A DNA stretch of 64,000 bases from JAXMHQ01 sp046346665. Its GTDB lineage: Bacteria; Verrucomicrobiota; Verrucomicrobiia; Limisphaerales; JAXMHQ01. This document shows positions 25,344-33,931 of this stretch, piece by piece. The translations under genes were made by a program, and so were the position numbers. Each line of letters starts with the position of its first letter. Position 1 is the first letter of the stretch. Below the pieces are notes generated by a model. It was not told the DNA's origin. It searched no databases and was given only the letters and a program-made list of their open reading frames with translations. Location: NCBI GenBank assembly GCA_046346665.1, contig JAXMHQ010000017.1, positions 41,741 to 105,740 of the forward strand, given 5' to 3'.

Positions 25344-26492
25344 ATGATCCGAAGTGCCTTCCTGGTTGGCTGCCTGTTCAGCCTCGCGGTGTTCCTGGCG
25401 GTCCCGGCCTCCGCAAATCCTGCCCAGCCGCTCCCGTTGCATGTCGATGGAACCAACATCGTCAACAGCCGCGGCGAAACGGTCTGGCTGCGCGGGGTGA
25501 ACACGCCGAGCCTCGAATGGAGCAGCACCGGCGAAGGGCATATTCTCAAAACAGTCGACACGGCGATTCGCGACTGGAAAGTGAACATCATCCGGTTGCC
25601 GCTGGCGCAGGACCGCTGGTTCGGCAAGGGGCCCGAGCAATCCGACGGCGGCGCCGGCTACCGCGCGCTGGTGGAATCCATCGTCGACCGTTGCTCGACG
25701 AATTCCTGTTATGTTCTGCTGGACCTGCAATGGTCGGACGGCGGGCAATGGGGGACGAACATTGCGATGCACCCGATGCCGGACCTGAACAGCCTGGAGT
25801 TCTGGAAGGATTGTGCCGCGAAATTTCGGAATCATCCGGCGGTGATGTTCGATCTGTACAACGAGCCGCGCGATGTGTCGTGGGACGTGTGGCAGCGGGG
25901 CGGGACGATCGCGGATCATACCGGCGGCCGGAAACAGGAGCCGCCGCGGCAGTATGAGGCGGTCGGGATGCAGACCCTGCTGGACGCCATCCGGGCGCAG
26001 GGGGCGACGAATCTGGTTGTCGCGGGCGGCCTGGACTGGGCCTATGATTTTTCGGGAATCCTGAATGGACGGGGTCTGGTGGACACGAATGGGGCGGGGG
26101 TGGTGTATGCGAATCATGCCTACAACAACAAGGGGGACAGTGCGGCGCGGTGGATTTCGAAGATGGAAAAAGCCGCGGCGCAACTGCCGGTGATCGTGAG
26201 TGAGTTTGGCGGATCCGGCGGCACGAACCGTCATGCCGGGCGATTCGCGCATCCGGAGACGACGCCGAACGGGGACGACTGGCTGCTGCACGTGATGCAG
26301 GCGTTGCAGGATCATCGCTGGTCCTGGATCGCGTGGGATTTGCACCCGTTCGCGGGGCCGTGCCTGGTGTCCGACTGGAACTACACGCCGACGCCGGATT
26401 TCGGGGTTTTTGTGAAACAGGCGCTGGCCGACCAGCTCCCGCGCTACACGCCGCCCCCGCCGATGCCGGTGACGGCGCCGGCGAAGCCGTAG
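25344..26492 (+). CDS. Secreted GH5-family glycoside hydrolase
   Basis: 382 residues with a signal peptide AFLVGCLFSLAVFLAVPASA. TIM-barrel GH5 marks: VWLRGVNTPSLEW at strand 1, VNIIRLPLAQDRW, YVLLDLQWSDGG, the acid/base Glu in FDLYNEPRD near residue 175, and the nucleophile Glu in VIVSEFGGSG near 289. It probably acts on beta-glucan or mannan polymers; the subfamily cannot be fixed. The C-terminus is Pro-rich (YTPPPPMPVTAPAKP). It begins 9 bases after mpl, so co-transcription is possible although the functions differ. Confidence 0.9.
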   Translation: MIRSAFLVGCLFSLAVFLAVPASANPAQPLPLHVDGTNIVNSRGETVWLRGVNTPSLEWSSTGEGHILKTVDTAIRDWKVNIIRLPLAQDRWFGKGPEQSDGGAGYRALVESIVDRCSTNSCYVLLDLQWSDGGQWGTNIAMHPMPDLNSLEFWKDCAAKFRNHPAVMFDLYNEPRDVSWDVWQRGGTIADHTGGRKQEPPRQYEAVGMQTLLDAIRAQGATNLVVAGGLDWAYDFSGILNGRGLVDTNGAGVVYANHAYNNKGDSAARWISKMEKAAAQLPVIVSEFGGSGGTNRHAGRFAHPETTPNGDDWLLHVMQALQDHRWSWIAWDLHPFAGPCLVSDWNYTPTPDFGVFVKQALADQLPRYTPPPPMPVTAPAKP

Positions 26493-26504
26493 CACTGGAA
26501 CCGC

Positions 26505-26585
26505 GGATTAATGGATTGGTGGATTATTGGATTAATGGCGTCGCGCGAGCGTCCAACAATCCATTTATCCATCAATCCACTAATC
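26505..26585. repeat. GGATT-word inverted repeat with 34-bp arms
   Basis: Left arm 26505-26538 contains GGATTAATGGATTGGTGG, and right arm 26552-26585 ends ATCAATCCACTAATCC. Arms are equal in length with four GGATT words each and a few mismatches. It lies between the GH5 gene and thrC. Confidence 0.85.
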
Positions 26586-26695
26586 CGGCTCCGTCGAGGA
26601 ATGGCTCCATGCTTGAAAAGGACACCAGGCAGGTACATGCTGGGCACGCTGGCGACGGCCAACTCCCCGAGCGCCGCCGAACGGACAACATTTCC

Positions 26696-28036
26696 ATGTC
26701 AAATAAAGCCTGGTTTCAATGTATCAACCCGGAGTGCGGGCAGACGTATCCGCTGAATTCCATCGTGTACCAATGCCGCGCCTGTCATTCGCTGCTCGAG
26801 GTGCAGCACGATATGCAGTCCCTCAAGCGCCGCAGCCCCTCGGCCTGGAAGCGGCTGTTTGAAGACCGTTACATGGGCAACGAATGGCCCTACGGCTCCG
26901 GCGTCTGGGGCAAGAAGGAGTGGATCCTGCCGCAGATCGATCCGAACAACATCGTGTCGCTCTATGAAGGCGGAACGAATTTGTTCTGGGCGGAGCGGTT
27001 CGGGCGGATGCTGGGGTTGAACGACCTGTGGATCAAGCTGTGCGGGAACACGCACAGCGGATCGTTCAAGGACCTCGGCATGACCGTGCTGGTGTCGCAG
27101 GTGAAGCAGATGATTTCCGAGGGCGCGCGGATCCAGGCGGTGGCGTGCGCCTCGACGGGCGACACCTCGGCCGCGCTGGCGACTTACTGCGCCGCGGCGG
27201 GCATCCCGTCCATCGTGCTGCTGCCGCGCGGGAAGATTTCGCTGGCGCAGTTGATTCAGCCAGTGTCGAACGGGTCGCTCGTGTTGTATCTCGACACGGA
27301 TTTCGACGGTTGCATGAAGCTGGTGCAGGAGATCACGCGGGACGAGACGCTGTACCTGGCGAACTCGATGAACTCGCTGCGGGTGGAGGGGCAGAAGACG
27401 GTGGGGATCGAGATTGTGCAGCAATTCGACTGGCAGGTGCCGGACGTGATGATCATTCCGGGGGGAAATCTTGGCAATGTGTCCGCGCTGGGGAAGGGGC
27501 TGTTGATGTTGCGAGAGCTGGGGTTGATTTCGAAGTTGCCGCGGATTGTGGTGGCGCAGGCGCAGCGGGCGAACCCGCTTTACCGGTCGTATCTGAACGG
27601 GTTCAAAACTTTCAAGCCCGTGAAGGCGCAGAAGACATTGGCCAGCGCGATCCAGATCGGCAACCCGGTGAGTTTTGAGAAGGCGGTGCGGACCCTGAAG
27701 CAATTCCGGGGGATCGTCGAGCAGGCGAGCGAGGCCGAACTGGCCAACGCGGCCGCGCTGGGGGACCGGACGGGGATGTTCAACTGCCCGCACACGGGCG
27801 TCGCGCTGGCGGTGCTGATGAAGCTGCTCAAGGCGGGCAAGATCAGCAAGCGCGAGAAGGTGGTGGTGATTTCGACCGCGCACGGGTTGAAGTTCACGGA
27901 GATGAAAGTGCGGTATCACAAGCGGGAGCTTGGATTCCCGTGCCGCTATGCGAATCAGCCGATTGAATTGCCGGCGCGATTGGACGCGGTGAAGACGGCA
28001 CTGGCGCGGGAGTTGAAACGGAAATTCAAGTCCTGA
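26696..28036 (+). CDS. thrC: Threonine synthase
   Basis: 446 residues. PLP-dependent conversion of O-phosphohomoserine to threonine. The N-terminal zinc-ribbon-like segment (CINPECGQTYP, YQCRACHSLLEV) is followed by the PLP-lysine block GNTHSGSFKDLGMTVLV, the ACASTGDTSAALATYCA loop, IIPGGNLGNVSALGKG for phosphate binding and the C-terminal VVVISTAHGLKFTEMK. The ribbon and length fit plant/archaeal-type threonine synthase. ATG 26696 is chosen because upstream codons run through the hairpin repeat. No other threonine genes are adjacent. Confidence 0.93.
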   Translation: MSNKAWFQCINPECGQTYPLNSIVYQCRACHSLLEVQHDMQSLKRRSPSAWKRLFEDRYMGNEWPYGSGVWGKKEWILPQIDPNNIVSLYEGGTNLFWAERFGRMLGLNDLWIKLCGNTHSGSFKDLGMTVLVSQVKQMISEGARIQAVACASTGDTSAALATYCAAAGIPSIVLLPRGKISLAQLIQPVSNGSLVLYLDTDFDGCMKLVQEITRDETLYLANSMNSLRVEGQKTVGIEIVQQFDWQVPDVMIIPGGNLGNVSALGKGLLMLRELGLISKLPRIVVAQAQRANPLYRSYLNGFKTFKPVKAQKTLASAIQIGNPVSFEKAVRTLKQFRGIVEQASEAELANAAALGDRTGMFNCPHTGVALAVLMKLLKAGKISKREKVVVISTAHGLKFTEMKVRYHKRELGFPCRYANQPIELPARLDAVKTALARELKRKFKS

Positions 28037-28062
28037 TGTGCGGAGACGCGGGGGGGACAGCT

Positions 28063-28219
28063 ATCCGCAGATTCCGCAGATTCCGCAGAAGGAAAAATTC
28101 ATCCGGCCGCCTTGGCGCCTTGGCGTGAGACTTGAGACGACGTTGAATTCTCACACGAAGCCGCCAAGCCGCAAAGTTTTAGAATGTTTCAATCTGCGGA
28201 ATCTGCGGAATCTGCGGAT
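28063..28219. repeat. Nested hairpin: perfect 27-bp TCTGCGGA-word arms
   Basis: The outer arms 28063-28089 and 28193-28219 are exact inverse complements, each three tandem TCTGCGGAA words. An inner imperfect pair (CCTTGGCGCCTTGGCGTGAG against TCACACGAAGCCGCCAAG) lies within. It sits between convergent thrC and rplI. Confidence 0.9.
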
Positions 28220-28256
28220 GCCTTTTCGGGGAGGCTATCGACTTTCCAGCCGGGCA

Positions 28257-28287
28257 ACAAAAAAGGCAGGCCGTGGGGCCTGCCTTG
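28257..28287 (-). terminator. Intrinsic terminator of the rplI operon
   Basis: On the minus strand AAGGCAGGCC CCAC GGCCTGCCTT runs straight into TTTTTGTTG, 18 bases after the rplI stop. Confidence 0.9.
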
Positions 28288-28304
28288 AAAGGGTGGGGGT
28301 GGGC

Positions 28305-28979
28305 TTATTCGGCTTTGGCGGCCTTGGCCGGTTTTTCGGCGCGGGCGGGGCGGTCGCCTTTGGGGGCGCGGCCCTTGGGAGCGTCGGCTTTTTCTCCGGC
28401 AGGAGCGGCTTCGGCGGAATCCGACCGGCGGCCGCGTCGTTCACCGCGTTCACCGCGTTCGCCGCGTTCGCCGCGTTCGTCCTTGCGGGCTTCGGGGGCG
28501 GTGGTTTCGGGAGCCGGGGGCGGGGTGGTGCTTTCGACTTTGATCTTGAGGGTGGCATTGACCTCGGCGTGGAGGCGCAGGGCGATTTCGTGATCGCCGA
28601 GGGTGCGGATGGGGTGTTCGAGGTGGATCTTGCGTTTGTCGAGCGAGATATCGAACTGGTGTTTGAGTTCGTCGGCGATCATGCCGTTGGTGACGGTGCC
28701 GAACATTTTGCCGTCCTCGCCGGTTTTGACTTTGACGATGCAGACCAGTTTGGTGATGCCCTTGGCGAGTTCGGACATGGTGTTGAACTCGTGGGCTTCG
28801 CGTTCGGCGCGGCGCTGTTTGAGCGCTTCGAGCCGGCGTTTATTGGCCTGGGTGACGGGGATGGCGAGGCGGTTGGGGAACAGGAAATTCCGCGCGTAAC
28901 CGGCGGCGACTTTGACCTGGTCCGATTCACCGCCGAGGCCGACGATGTTGTGGGTGAGGATGACTTCAGTTTTTGCCAT
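28305..28979 (-). CDS. rplI: Ribosomal protein L9 with a charged C-terminal tail
   Basis: 224 residues against about 150 in most bacteria. The N-terminal rRNA-binding domain is standard (VILTHNIVGLGGESDQVKVA, AGYARNFLFPNRLA), then the long helix and the C-terminal domain ending LHAEVNATLKIKVE. From about residue 155 an extra 70-residue tail contains GERGERGERGERRGRRSD and Ala/Lys-rich text. Last gene of the prs-rplY-pth-rpsF-ssb-rplI run, with a terminator right after it. rpsR, which normally lies between ssb and rplI, is absent here. Confidence 0.96.
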   Translation of the reverse strand: MAKTEVILTHNIVGLGGESDQVKVAAGYARNFLFPNRLAIPVTQANKRRLEALKQRRAEREAHEFNTMSELAKGITKLVCIVKVKTGEDGKMFGTVTNGMIADELKHQFDISLDKRKIHLEHPIRTLGDHEIALRLHAEVNATLKIKVESTTPPPAPETTAPEARKDERGERGERGERGERRGRRSDSAEAAPAGEKADAPKGRAPKGDRPARAEKPAKAAKAE

Positions 28980-29030
28980 GGGTAAATGGGGTTGGGTGTT
29001 GCTTCTGTTGGGGCGTTGGCCCTGTTGGAT

Positions 29031-29510
29031 CTAAAACGGCACGTCGTCCTGTTCGGGAGCGGGCATGTCCGACTCGCCGGCCTGGGCCGGGGGAGCGGCG
29101 GATGAGGCGGGTGCGGCCGGTCGGCGAGGGGCTTCGGCGCTTTCGCCGCCGGAGGTTCCGGCGCTGCCGCCGCCGGTGGGGCTGCCGAGGAACTGGACGT
29201 TTTCTGCGACGACACCGAGCTTGCTGCGTTTCTGCCCGGTTTGTTTGTCGTCCCACTGGTCGAGCCGGAGCCGGCCTTCGATGAGGATGGGCCGGCCTTT
29301 GCGCATGTATTGGCCGACGTTTTCCGCGGTGCGGCCGAAGACGTCGACGTCGACGAAGGTGACTTCCTCCTTCGTTTCGCCGGCTTCATTGCGCCAGGTG
29401 CGGTTGACGGCAAGGCCGATCTTGGCGATGGCCATGCCTTTGGGAGTGTAACGCAATTCGGGATCGCGCGTCAGATTCCCGACCAGTATGACTTTGTTGT
29501 AACTGGCCAT
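29031..29510 (-). CDS. ssb: Single-stranded DNA-binding protein
   Basis: 159 residues. OB fold (NKVILVGNLTRDPELRYTPK, VNRTWRNEAGETKEEVTFVD, YMRKGRPILIEGRLRLDQW), a Gly/Pro/Ala-rich linker, and the acidic partner-binding tip EQDDVPF. It coats ssDNA in replication and repair. It sits 21 bases downstream of rpsF as in many bacteria. Confidence 0.97.
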   Translation of the reverse strand: MASYNKVILVGNLTRDPELRYTPKGMAIAKIGLAVNRTWRNEAGETKEEVTFVDVDVFGRTAENVGQYMRKGRPILIEGRLRLDQWDDKQTGQKRSKLGVVAENVQFLGSPTGGGSAGTSGGESAEAPRRPAAPASSAAPPAQAGESDMPAPEQDDVPF

Positions 29511-29531
29511 AGGCCCTCCAGTGTTTGCGGT

Positions 29532-29837
29532 TTACTTCGCTGCGGCGACGGGGGCGGCCGCGGTGAACATGACCCGGAACACCTCGCTGTTCATGCTGAA
29601 CCGGTGCTTCAGGCTGTCGATCAGAGCGGGTTCGCCCTCAAAAATCACGTTCACATAAAATCCCGCGGAATGCTTCTTGTCGGCCACGCGGGAATAACTC
29701 CGCTTGTCCATTTTCTGCACCGTCTCGACTTTGCCGCCGGCGGACGTGATGTCGGCCGAGATCTTGTCGATGGTGTCCTTGAGTCCCTCTTCCTTGCCCG
29801 CGGTTTCCAGGATGAACAATCCTTCGTATCGTTTCAT
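29532..29837 (-). CDS. rpsF: Ribosomal protein S6
   Basis: 101 residues. MKRYEGLFILETAGKEEG is the family start. The ferredoxin-like core includes KMDKRSYSRVADKKHSAGFY and FEGEPALIDSLKHRF. Binds S15-S18 with 16S rRNA in the small-subunit platform. The C-terminus is an Ala-rich TAAAPVAAAK instead of an acidic tail. Starts 52 bases after pth on the same strand. Confidence 0.95.
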   Translation of the reverse strand: MKRYEGLFILETAGKEEGLKDTIDKISADITSAGGKVETVQKMDKRSYSRVADKKHSAGFYVNVIFEGEPALIDSLKHRFSMNSEVFRVMFTAAAPVAAAK

Positions 29838-29889
29838 AATCTCTTGCGTTGCTCTCTAAAAATTAAATTCAATCCGACGTTTGCTTCGT

Positions 29890-30501
29890 TCACTTCGCCG
29901 GCCCCGGTTCGGGGTCGACATTTCCGTTAAACCGGTTCATGGCCTTCTGGAGGCCGTCGGCCAGCCAGCATTCGGCCTGGTCGGCCGCGGCGGTCATCAC
30001 CCGTTCCAGGGTGTCGGTTTCGGCCGGCCCGAACCGTCCCAGCACGTAGCCGGTGATTTCCCGGGCGCCGGCGGTGCGGCCGATGCCGATCCGCTGCCGC
30101 GCGTACTCGCGCGTGCCCAGGTGGCGTTCGATGGACTCCAGCCCGTGGTGTCCGCCGCTGCTGCCGCCCGGCCGCAGCCGGAGTTCCCCGAGGGGAAGAT
30201 CCGCATCATCCACCGCGACCAGCAGCCGTGCCGGCGGGACCTGGTAATAAAGCGCCAGGGGACCGACGGCTTCGCCGCTGGAATTCATGAACGTCTGGGG
30301 CTCGCACAGGAGCGCCCGGGCGCCGCGGAATTCCACGCGGGCGACCCTTGCATTAAACCGTTTTTCGTAGGACCACGACCCGCCCCAGCGCGAGGCGAGC
30401 CGGTCCACGAGCAAAAACCCGGCGTTATGCCGCGTCCGGGCGTATTCGGAGCCCGGGTTGCCGAGACCCACGATGAGGTGCAACTCATCCATCTCAGGCA
30501 T
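29890..30501 (-). CDS. pth: Peptidyl-tRNA hydrolase
   Basis: 203 residues. LHLIVGLGNPGSEYARTRHN holds the catalytic Asn and His; later blocks are FMNSSGEAVGPLALYY, LLVAVDDADLPLGELRLRPG with the catalytic Asp, and GSSGGHHGLESIERHLG. It recycles tRNA from peptidyl-tRNA released during translation. ATG 30501 and 30492 are both possible; an upstream TTG is unlikely. The rplY-pth pairing is common. Confidence 0.95.
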   Translation of the reverse strand: MPEMDELHLIVGLGNPGSEYARTRHNAGFLLVDRLASRWGGSWSYEKRFNARVARVEFRGARALLCEPQTFMNSSGEAVGPLALYYQVPPARLLVAVDDADLPLGELRLRPGGSSGGHHGLESIERHLGTREYARQRIGIGRTAGAREITGYVLGRFGPAETDTLERVMTAAADQAECWLADGLQKAMNRFNGNVDPEPGPAK

Positions 30502-30614
30502 TCTAACCAAGGCAGAAGGCAGAATGAAGAATTAAGAAATCCAGCCGGCGCACCCGCCGTGGCGGGATCGAGACTTCATTCCGCATTCCGCAATCCGCAT
30601 TCCGCACTCGGAAA

Positions 30615-31412
30615 TTACTTTTTCTTCTCGGCCGGCTTGGCGGCGCCCTTGTCGGCGCCCTTCGCCGGGGCGGCAGCCTTGTCGGCTCCCGCGGCGGCCT
30701 TGTCGCCCGCCTTGGCAGCGCCCTTGTCGGCGCCCTTCGCGGCTTCCTCGCCGCCTTCTTCCTCGCCTTCCTTCTTTTCCTTGATCATCTCCACGTCGCC
30801 GGCGGCGGTGGCGCCTTCGGCGGCGGCGGCGGCTTCCTCTTCCTCCGTGCGCGGCACGGCGACGGCGACCACCGGGATGTTTTTCTTGCCGAGGATTTCG
30901 ATTCCGGGCGGCGGCTGGATTTCACCGATATGGATGGCGCGGCCGAGTTCGAGATTGGTGACGTCGATGACGATTTGTTCCGGGAGATCCTTGGGCAGGC
31001 CGCGGACCTTGAGTTTGAACAGGACGTGTTCGAGGACGCCGCCGCCGGTCTTGACGCCGGCGGCTTCGCCGGTGGTTTCGACGGGGACCTGGACGGTGAC
31101 TTTTTCGTTCTCGTTGACTTCGTGGAAATCGACGTGCAGGACGTGGCCGTGCAGGGGGTGGTGCTGGACTTCCTGGACGAGGGCGAGGCGCTTGGCGCGG
31201 GCGTCGTCCTTGAGCGCGAGATCCACCAGGAGATTTTCGGAGGCGGCGGCGTGCATCAGCTCCTCCATTTCCTCGGCGTCGACTTCGACATTCTGGGGTT
31301 TGGTTTGTCCGCCGTAGATGACGGCCGGGATGCGGCCGGCGGAGCGGAGTTTGCGGGCGCCGGAGCGCCGTCCGAGCGAACGGGGAAACGCGTTCAGAGG
31401 TACAGATTTCAT
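30615..31412 (-). CDS. rplY: Ribosomal protein L25/Ctc with Lys-Ala tail
   Basis: 265 residues. The 5S rRNA-binding domain starts LNAFPRSLGRRSGARKLRSA and GRIPAVIYGG, with HHPLHGHVLHVDFHEV; the Ctc-type second domain (VPVETTGEAAGVKTGGGVLE, LPKDLPEQIVIDVT) follows. After about residue 190 comes an acidic then Ala/Lys/Gly-rich tail (KGADKGAAKAGDKAAAGADK) of about 70 residues, rare in this family. Low-complexity tails on both L25 and L9 in one operon is notable. Confidence 0.95.
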   Translation of the reverse strand: MKSVPLNAFPRSLGRRSGARKLRSAGRIPAVIYGGQTKPQNVEVDAEEMEELMHAAASENLLVDLALKDDARAKRLALVQEVQHHPLHGHVLHVDFHEVNENEKVTVQVPVETTGEAAGVKTGGGVLEHVLFKLKVRGLPKDLPEQIVIDVTNLELGRAIHIGEIQPPPGIEILGKKNIPVVAVAVPRTEEEEAAAAAEGATAAGDVEMIKEKKEGEEEGGEEAAKGADKGAAKAGDKAAAGADKAAAPAKGADKGAAKPAEKKK

Positions 31413-31447
31413 TAGTTCAAAATAGTTTCCGGCTGTGCCGCCCAGCC

Positions 31448-32392
31448 TTAGCTGGTGCGTCCGCCTTTGAATTCAAACAGCGATGTCACCGACGAATTAC
31501 TATGGATTCGCTTGATCGCTTCGCCCAAAAGCCCCGCGACCGACAGCGTCGTTATCTTCACGCCATCAATAGCAGGGCGAAGGACAGTATCAGTTGTGAT
31601 CAGTTCGTCAATCATCGATTTTCGCAATCTTTCGATGCCGACGTCGTTGAGGATGGCGTGGGAAACGCAGGCGAGGATCTTCTTGGCGCCTTTCTTTTTG
31701 AGGATGGACGCCGCCATCGTTAACGTTCCCGCCGTCTCGGTCAGGTCGTCGACCAGCAACACGTTCTTGCCCCGGATTTCGCCGATGACGGCCATGGACT
31801 CGACTTCCGTGGCGCTCTTGCGGCGTTTGGCGACGATGGCCAGCCCGGCTTCGAGGGTCTGGGAATAGGCATGCGCCATTTTCAGTCCGCCCACATCCGG
31901 GCTCACCACGACGAGGTCGGTGAGGTTTTTCTTTTTCAGGTAATCGTACATCACCGGCGCGGCGTAGAGATGATCGACCGGGATGTCGAAGAACCCCTGG
32001 ATCTGCTGGGCGTGGAGATCCATGGTGAGGACGCGGTTGCCGCCGGCGGCGATGAGCAGGTTGGCGATGAGCTTGGCGGTGATGGGGACGCGGGGTTGAT
32101 CTTTGCGATCCTGGCGGGCGTAGCCGTAGAAGGGGAGGACGGCAGTGATACGGGCGGCGCTCGCGCGGCGGAGCGCATCCATCATGATGAACAGCTCCAT
32201 CAAATTGTGATTCGTCGGGGGCGACGTGGGCTGGACGATGAACACGTCTTCGCCGCGGACGTTTTCCTCGATCTTGACGAAGGTTTCACCGTCGGGGAAC
32301 GGGCGGATGGAACATTTGCCCAGTTCGGCGCCGATGGATTTGCAGATTGCCTGGGCCAGGGGCGGATTGGCCGTGCCGCTGAAAATCTTCAC
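31448..32392 (-). CDS. prs: Ribose-phosphate pyrophosphokinase (PRPP synthase)
   Basis: 314 residues, normal length. It makes PRPP from ribose-5-phosphate and ATP for nucleotide, His, Trp and NAD synthesis. MKIFSGTANPPLAQAICKSI start, FVKIEENVRGEDVFIVQPT, FYGYARQDRKD, the MDLHAQQIQGFFDIPVDHLY block, and the PRPP loop VLLVDDLTETAGT. Heads the minus-strand operon, 35 bases before rplY. A hairpin with a T tract lies in its 5' leader. Confidence 0.97.
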   Translation of the reverse strand: MKIFSGTANPPLAQAICKSIGAELGKCSIRPFPDGETFVKIEENVRGEDVFIVQPTSPPTNHNLMELFIMMDALRRASAARITAVLPFYGYARQDRKDQPRVPITAKLIANLLIAAGGNRVLTMDLHAQQIQGFFDIPVDHLYAAPVMYDYLKKKNLTDLVVVSPDVGGLKMAHAYSQTLEAGLAIVAKRRKSATEVESMAVIGEIRGKNVLLVDDLTETAGTLTMAASILKKKGAKKILACVSHAILNDVGIERLRKSMIDELITTDTVLRPAIDGVKITTLSVAGLLGEAIKRIHSNSSVTSLFEFKGGRTS

Positions 32393-32408
32393 GCTGGTGA
32401 CTTTCGGT

Positions 32409-32438
32409 TAAAATAAAAAATCCACCGGTTCCGGTGGA
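32409..32438 (-). terminator. Hairpin plus T tract in front of prs
   Basis: On the minus strand CCACCGG AA CCGGTGG is followed by ATTTTTTATTTT, ending 16 bases before the prs start. It either ends transcription from the kinase gene upstream (before the IS arrived) or acts as a leader attenuator for prs. Confidence 0.7.
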
Positions 32439-32524
32439 AAAAACGGAAATCCGACTTTAGCAGCGGCGAGCGGCCGCGCAAGCAGAAACCGCAGCAGAAA
32501 CCGCTGGCATGGCCAGCGGTTTCT

Positions 32525-32568
32525 GCAATAGCCGATAGCCGATAGCCGATAGCCGAATAAGGGGGGGC
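32525..32568. repeat. AGCCGAT word repeat
   Basis: Four tandem copies of ATAGCCG from 32528. Inverse words (TGGCTATTGGCTATTGCC) follow the right end of the IS, so the element seems to have landed in the loop or arm of a word hairpin. A short relative lies at 42199-42222. Confidence 0.6.
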
Positions 32569-32594
32569 GAAGGTCGGCTTTTGGCTTTCTATTG

Positions 32595-33925
32595 GCCACT
32601 AGTGTCCGGTTAAATTTTTGCTGACCACTGTTTTCTCCTTTAATGACAGAATCATCCTAAGGGTCGACCAATTTTTCGATTTCATTTTCGAAGGGCTATT
32701 TCACAGGTTTTGGAGCCGTATGACAAACGGCCAACCAACCTATGAACGAAGGCCGGACCGTTTTCTCTCAGCTTCTAGATCACCTTCCAAAATACGAGTT
32801 CGACAAGTGCGTGGAGCGTTATCAAGGCAACCTCCATGTCCGCACGCTTCCCGCATTTACGAACAGTTCCTCGTCATGGCTTTTGCCCAACTGACCTGGC
32901 GGGAGAGCCTGCGAGATATCGAGACCTGCTTGCGGGCTTTGGGATCCAGACTCTATCACAGCGGCATCCGCAAAGCTCCCGCTCGCAGCACGCTCGCCGA
33001 TGCGAACGAGAAGCGGGATTGGCGCATTTTCGCTGATTTTGCCCATGTGCTGATCAGGTCAGACTGCCGACCTCTACGTCGGCGAAGCTTTCGGTGCCGA
33101 AGTGCTGGCCGCCGCCTATGCACTGGACTCTACAACGATCAATTTGTCCTTATCGATTTTCCCTTGGGCCAAGTATCAACCCTACTCGGCCGGGGTCAAA
33201 TTGCATACCTTGTTGGCCCTTCGCGGCAACTACCCAACCGTTGTCATTATTACTCCAAGTCGCGTCCACGATGTGAACAGCATGGATTGGTTGGCTTACG
33301 AACCCGGTTCCTTTTACATCTTTGATCGCGGCTATTGGGACTTTGCCCGATGGCACCGAATCCATCAAAGTGGCGCCTTCTTCGTCACACGTGCTCGTGC
33401 CAGTTTTCGCGCTCGACGACTCTACTCCCGCCCTGTCGACAAAGCCCCTCGGGCTACGTTTCGATCAGACCGTGGTGATGACTGAGTTTTACCCCAAAAG
33501 GACTATCCAGAGCCCTTGCGACGCATTGGCTTCGTTGATCCAGTGACCGGAAAAGCTCTCATCTTCTTAACCAACAACTTTACCTGACGGCCCTGACCAT
33601 CGCACAGCTTTATCGCTGTCGATGGCAAGTCGAGCTGTTCTTCAAATGGTTGAAGCAACACCTGCGCATAAAAGCCTTTTACGGGACCTCAGATAATGCT
33701 GTGTACCAGATCTGGATTGCCATCTCCATCTATCTCCTTGTGGCCATCCTCAAAAGCGCCTTCGCTTGGATCCTAGCCCCTACACTTTATTACAGATTAT
33801 GAGCCTGACGCTTTTCGAGAAAATGCCCATTTTACAGGCGCTTTCTCAAACATCGCAGCTAAATGAATCTACCCACCTTCAAAATCAGCAATGTTTGCCA
33901 GGCTTTTTAACCGGACACTAGTGGC
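32595..33925. mobile_element. IS4-family-like insertion sequence, decayed
   Basis: Perfect 20-bp terminal inverted repeats GCCACTAGTGTCCGGTTAAA (32595-32614, inverse at 33906-33925) are flanked by the 5-bp direct repeat TATTG on both sides, a target-site duplication. The 1331-bp body holds one transposase gene broken by several frame changes. No passenger gene is seen. Confidence 0.92.
32742..33802 (+). pseudogene. Frameshifted IS4-like transposase
   Basis: The reading moves between frames: MNEGRTVFSQLLDHLPKYEF, then FLVMAFAQLTWRESLRDIET (from about 32860), then LAAAYALDSTTINLSLSIFP (from about 33102), then short pieces to DYPEPLRRIGFVDP, and finally LYRCRWQVELFFKWLKQHLR with the IS4 Y-(2)-R-(3)-E-(6)-K type signature near the end. 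The N-terminal part resembles the DUF4372 lead of IS4-group enzymes. At least four or five frame changes make it inactive. Confidence 0.9.
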
Positions 33926-33931
33926 TATTGG

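Noticed and set aside
24234..26495. 753-residue minus-strand frame opposite mpl and the GH5 gene
   Set aside because: Arg/His/Pro-rich shadow of two clear plus-strand genes, with no domain text. Stop-free length follows from high GC.
32618..33546. Three or four separate small genes in the IS
   Set aside because: They are consecutive pieces of one IS4-like transposase in alternating frames between perfect terminal repeats.
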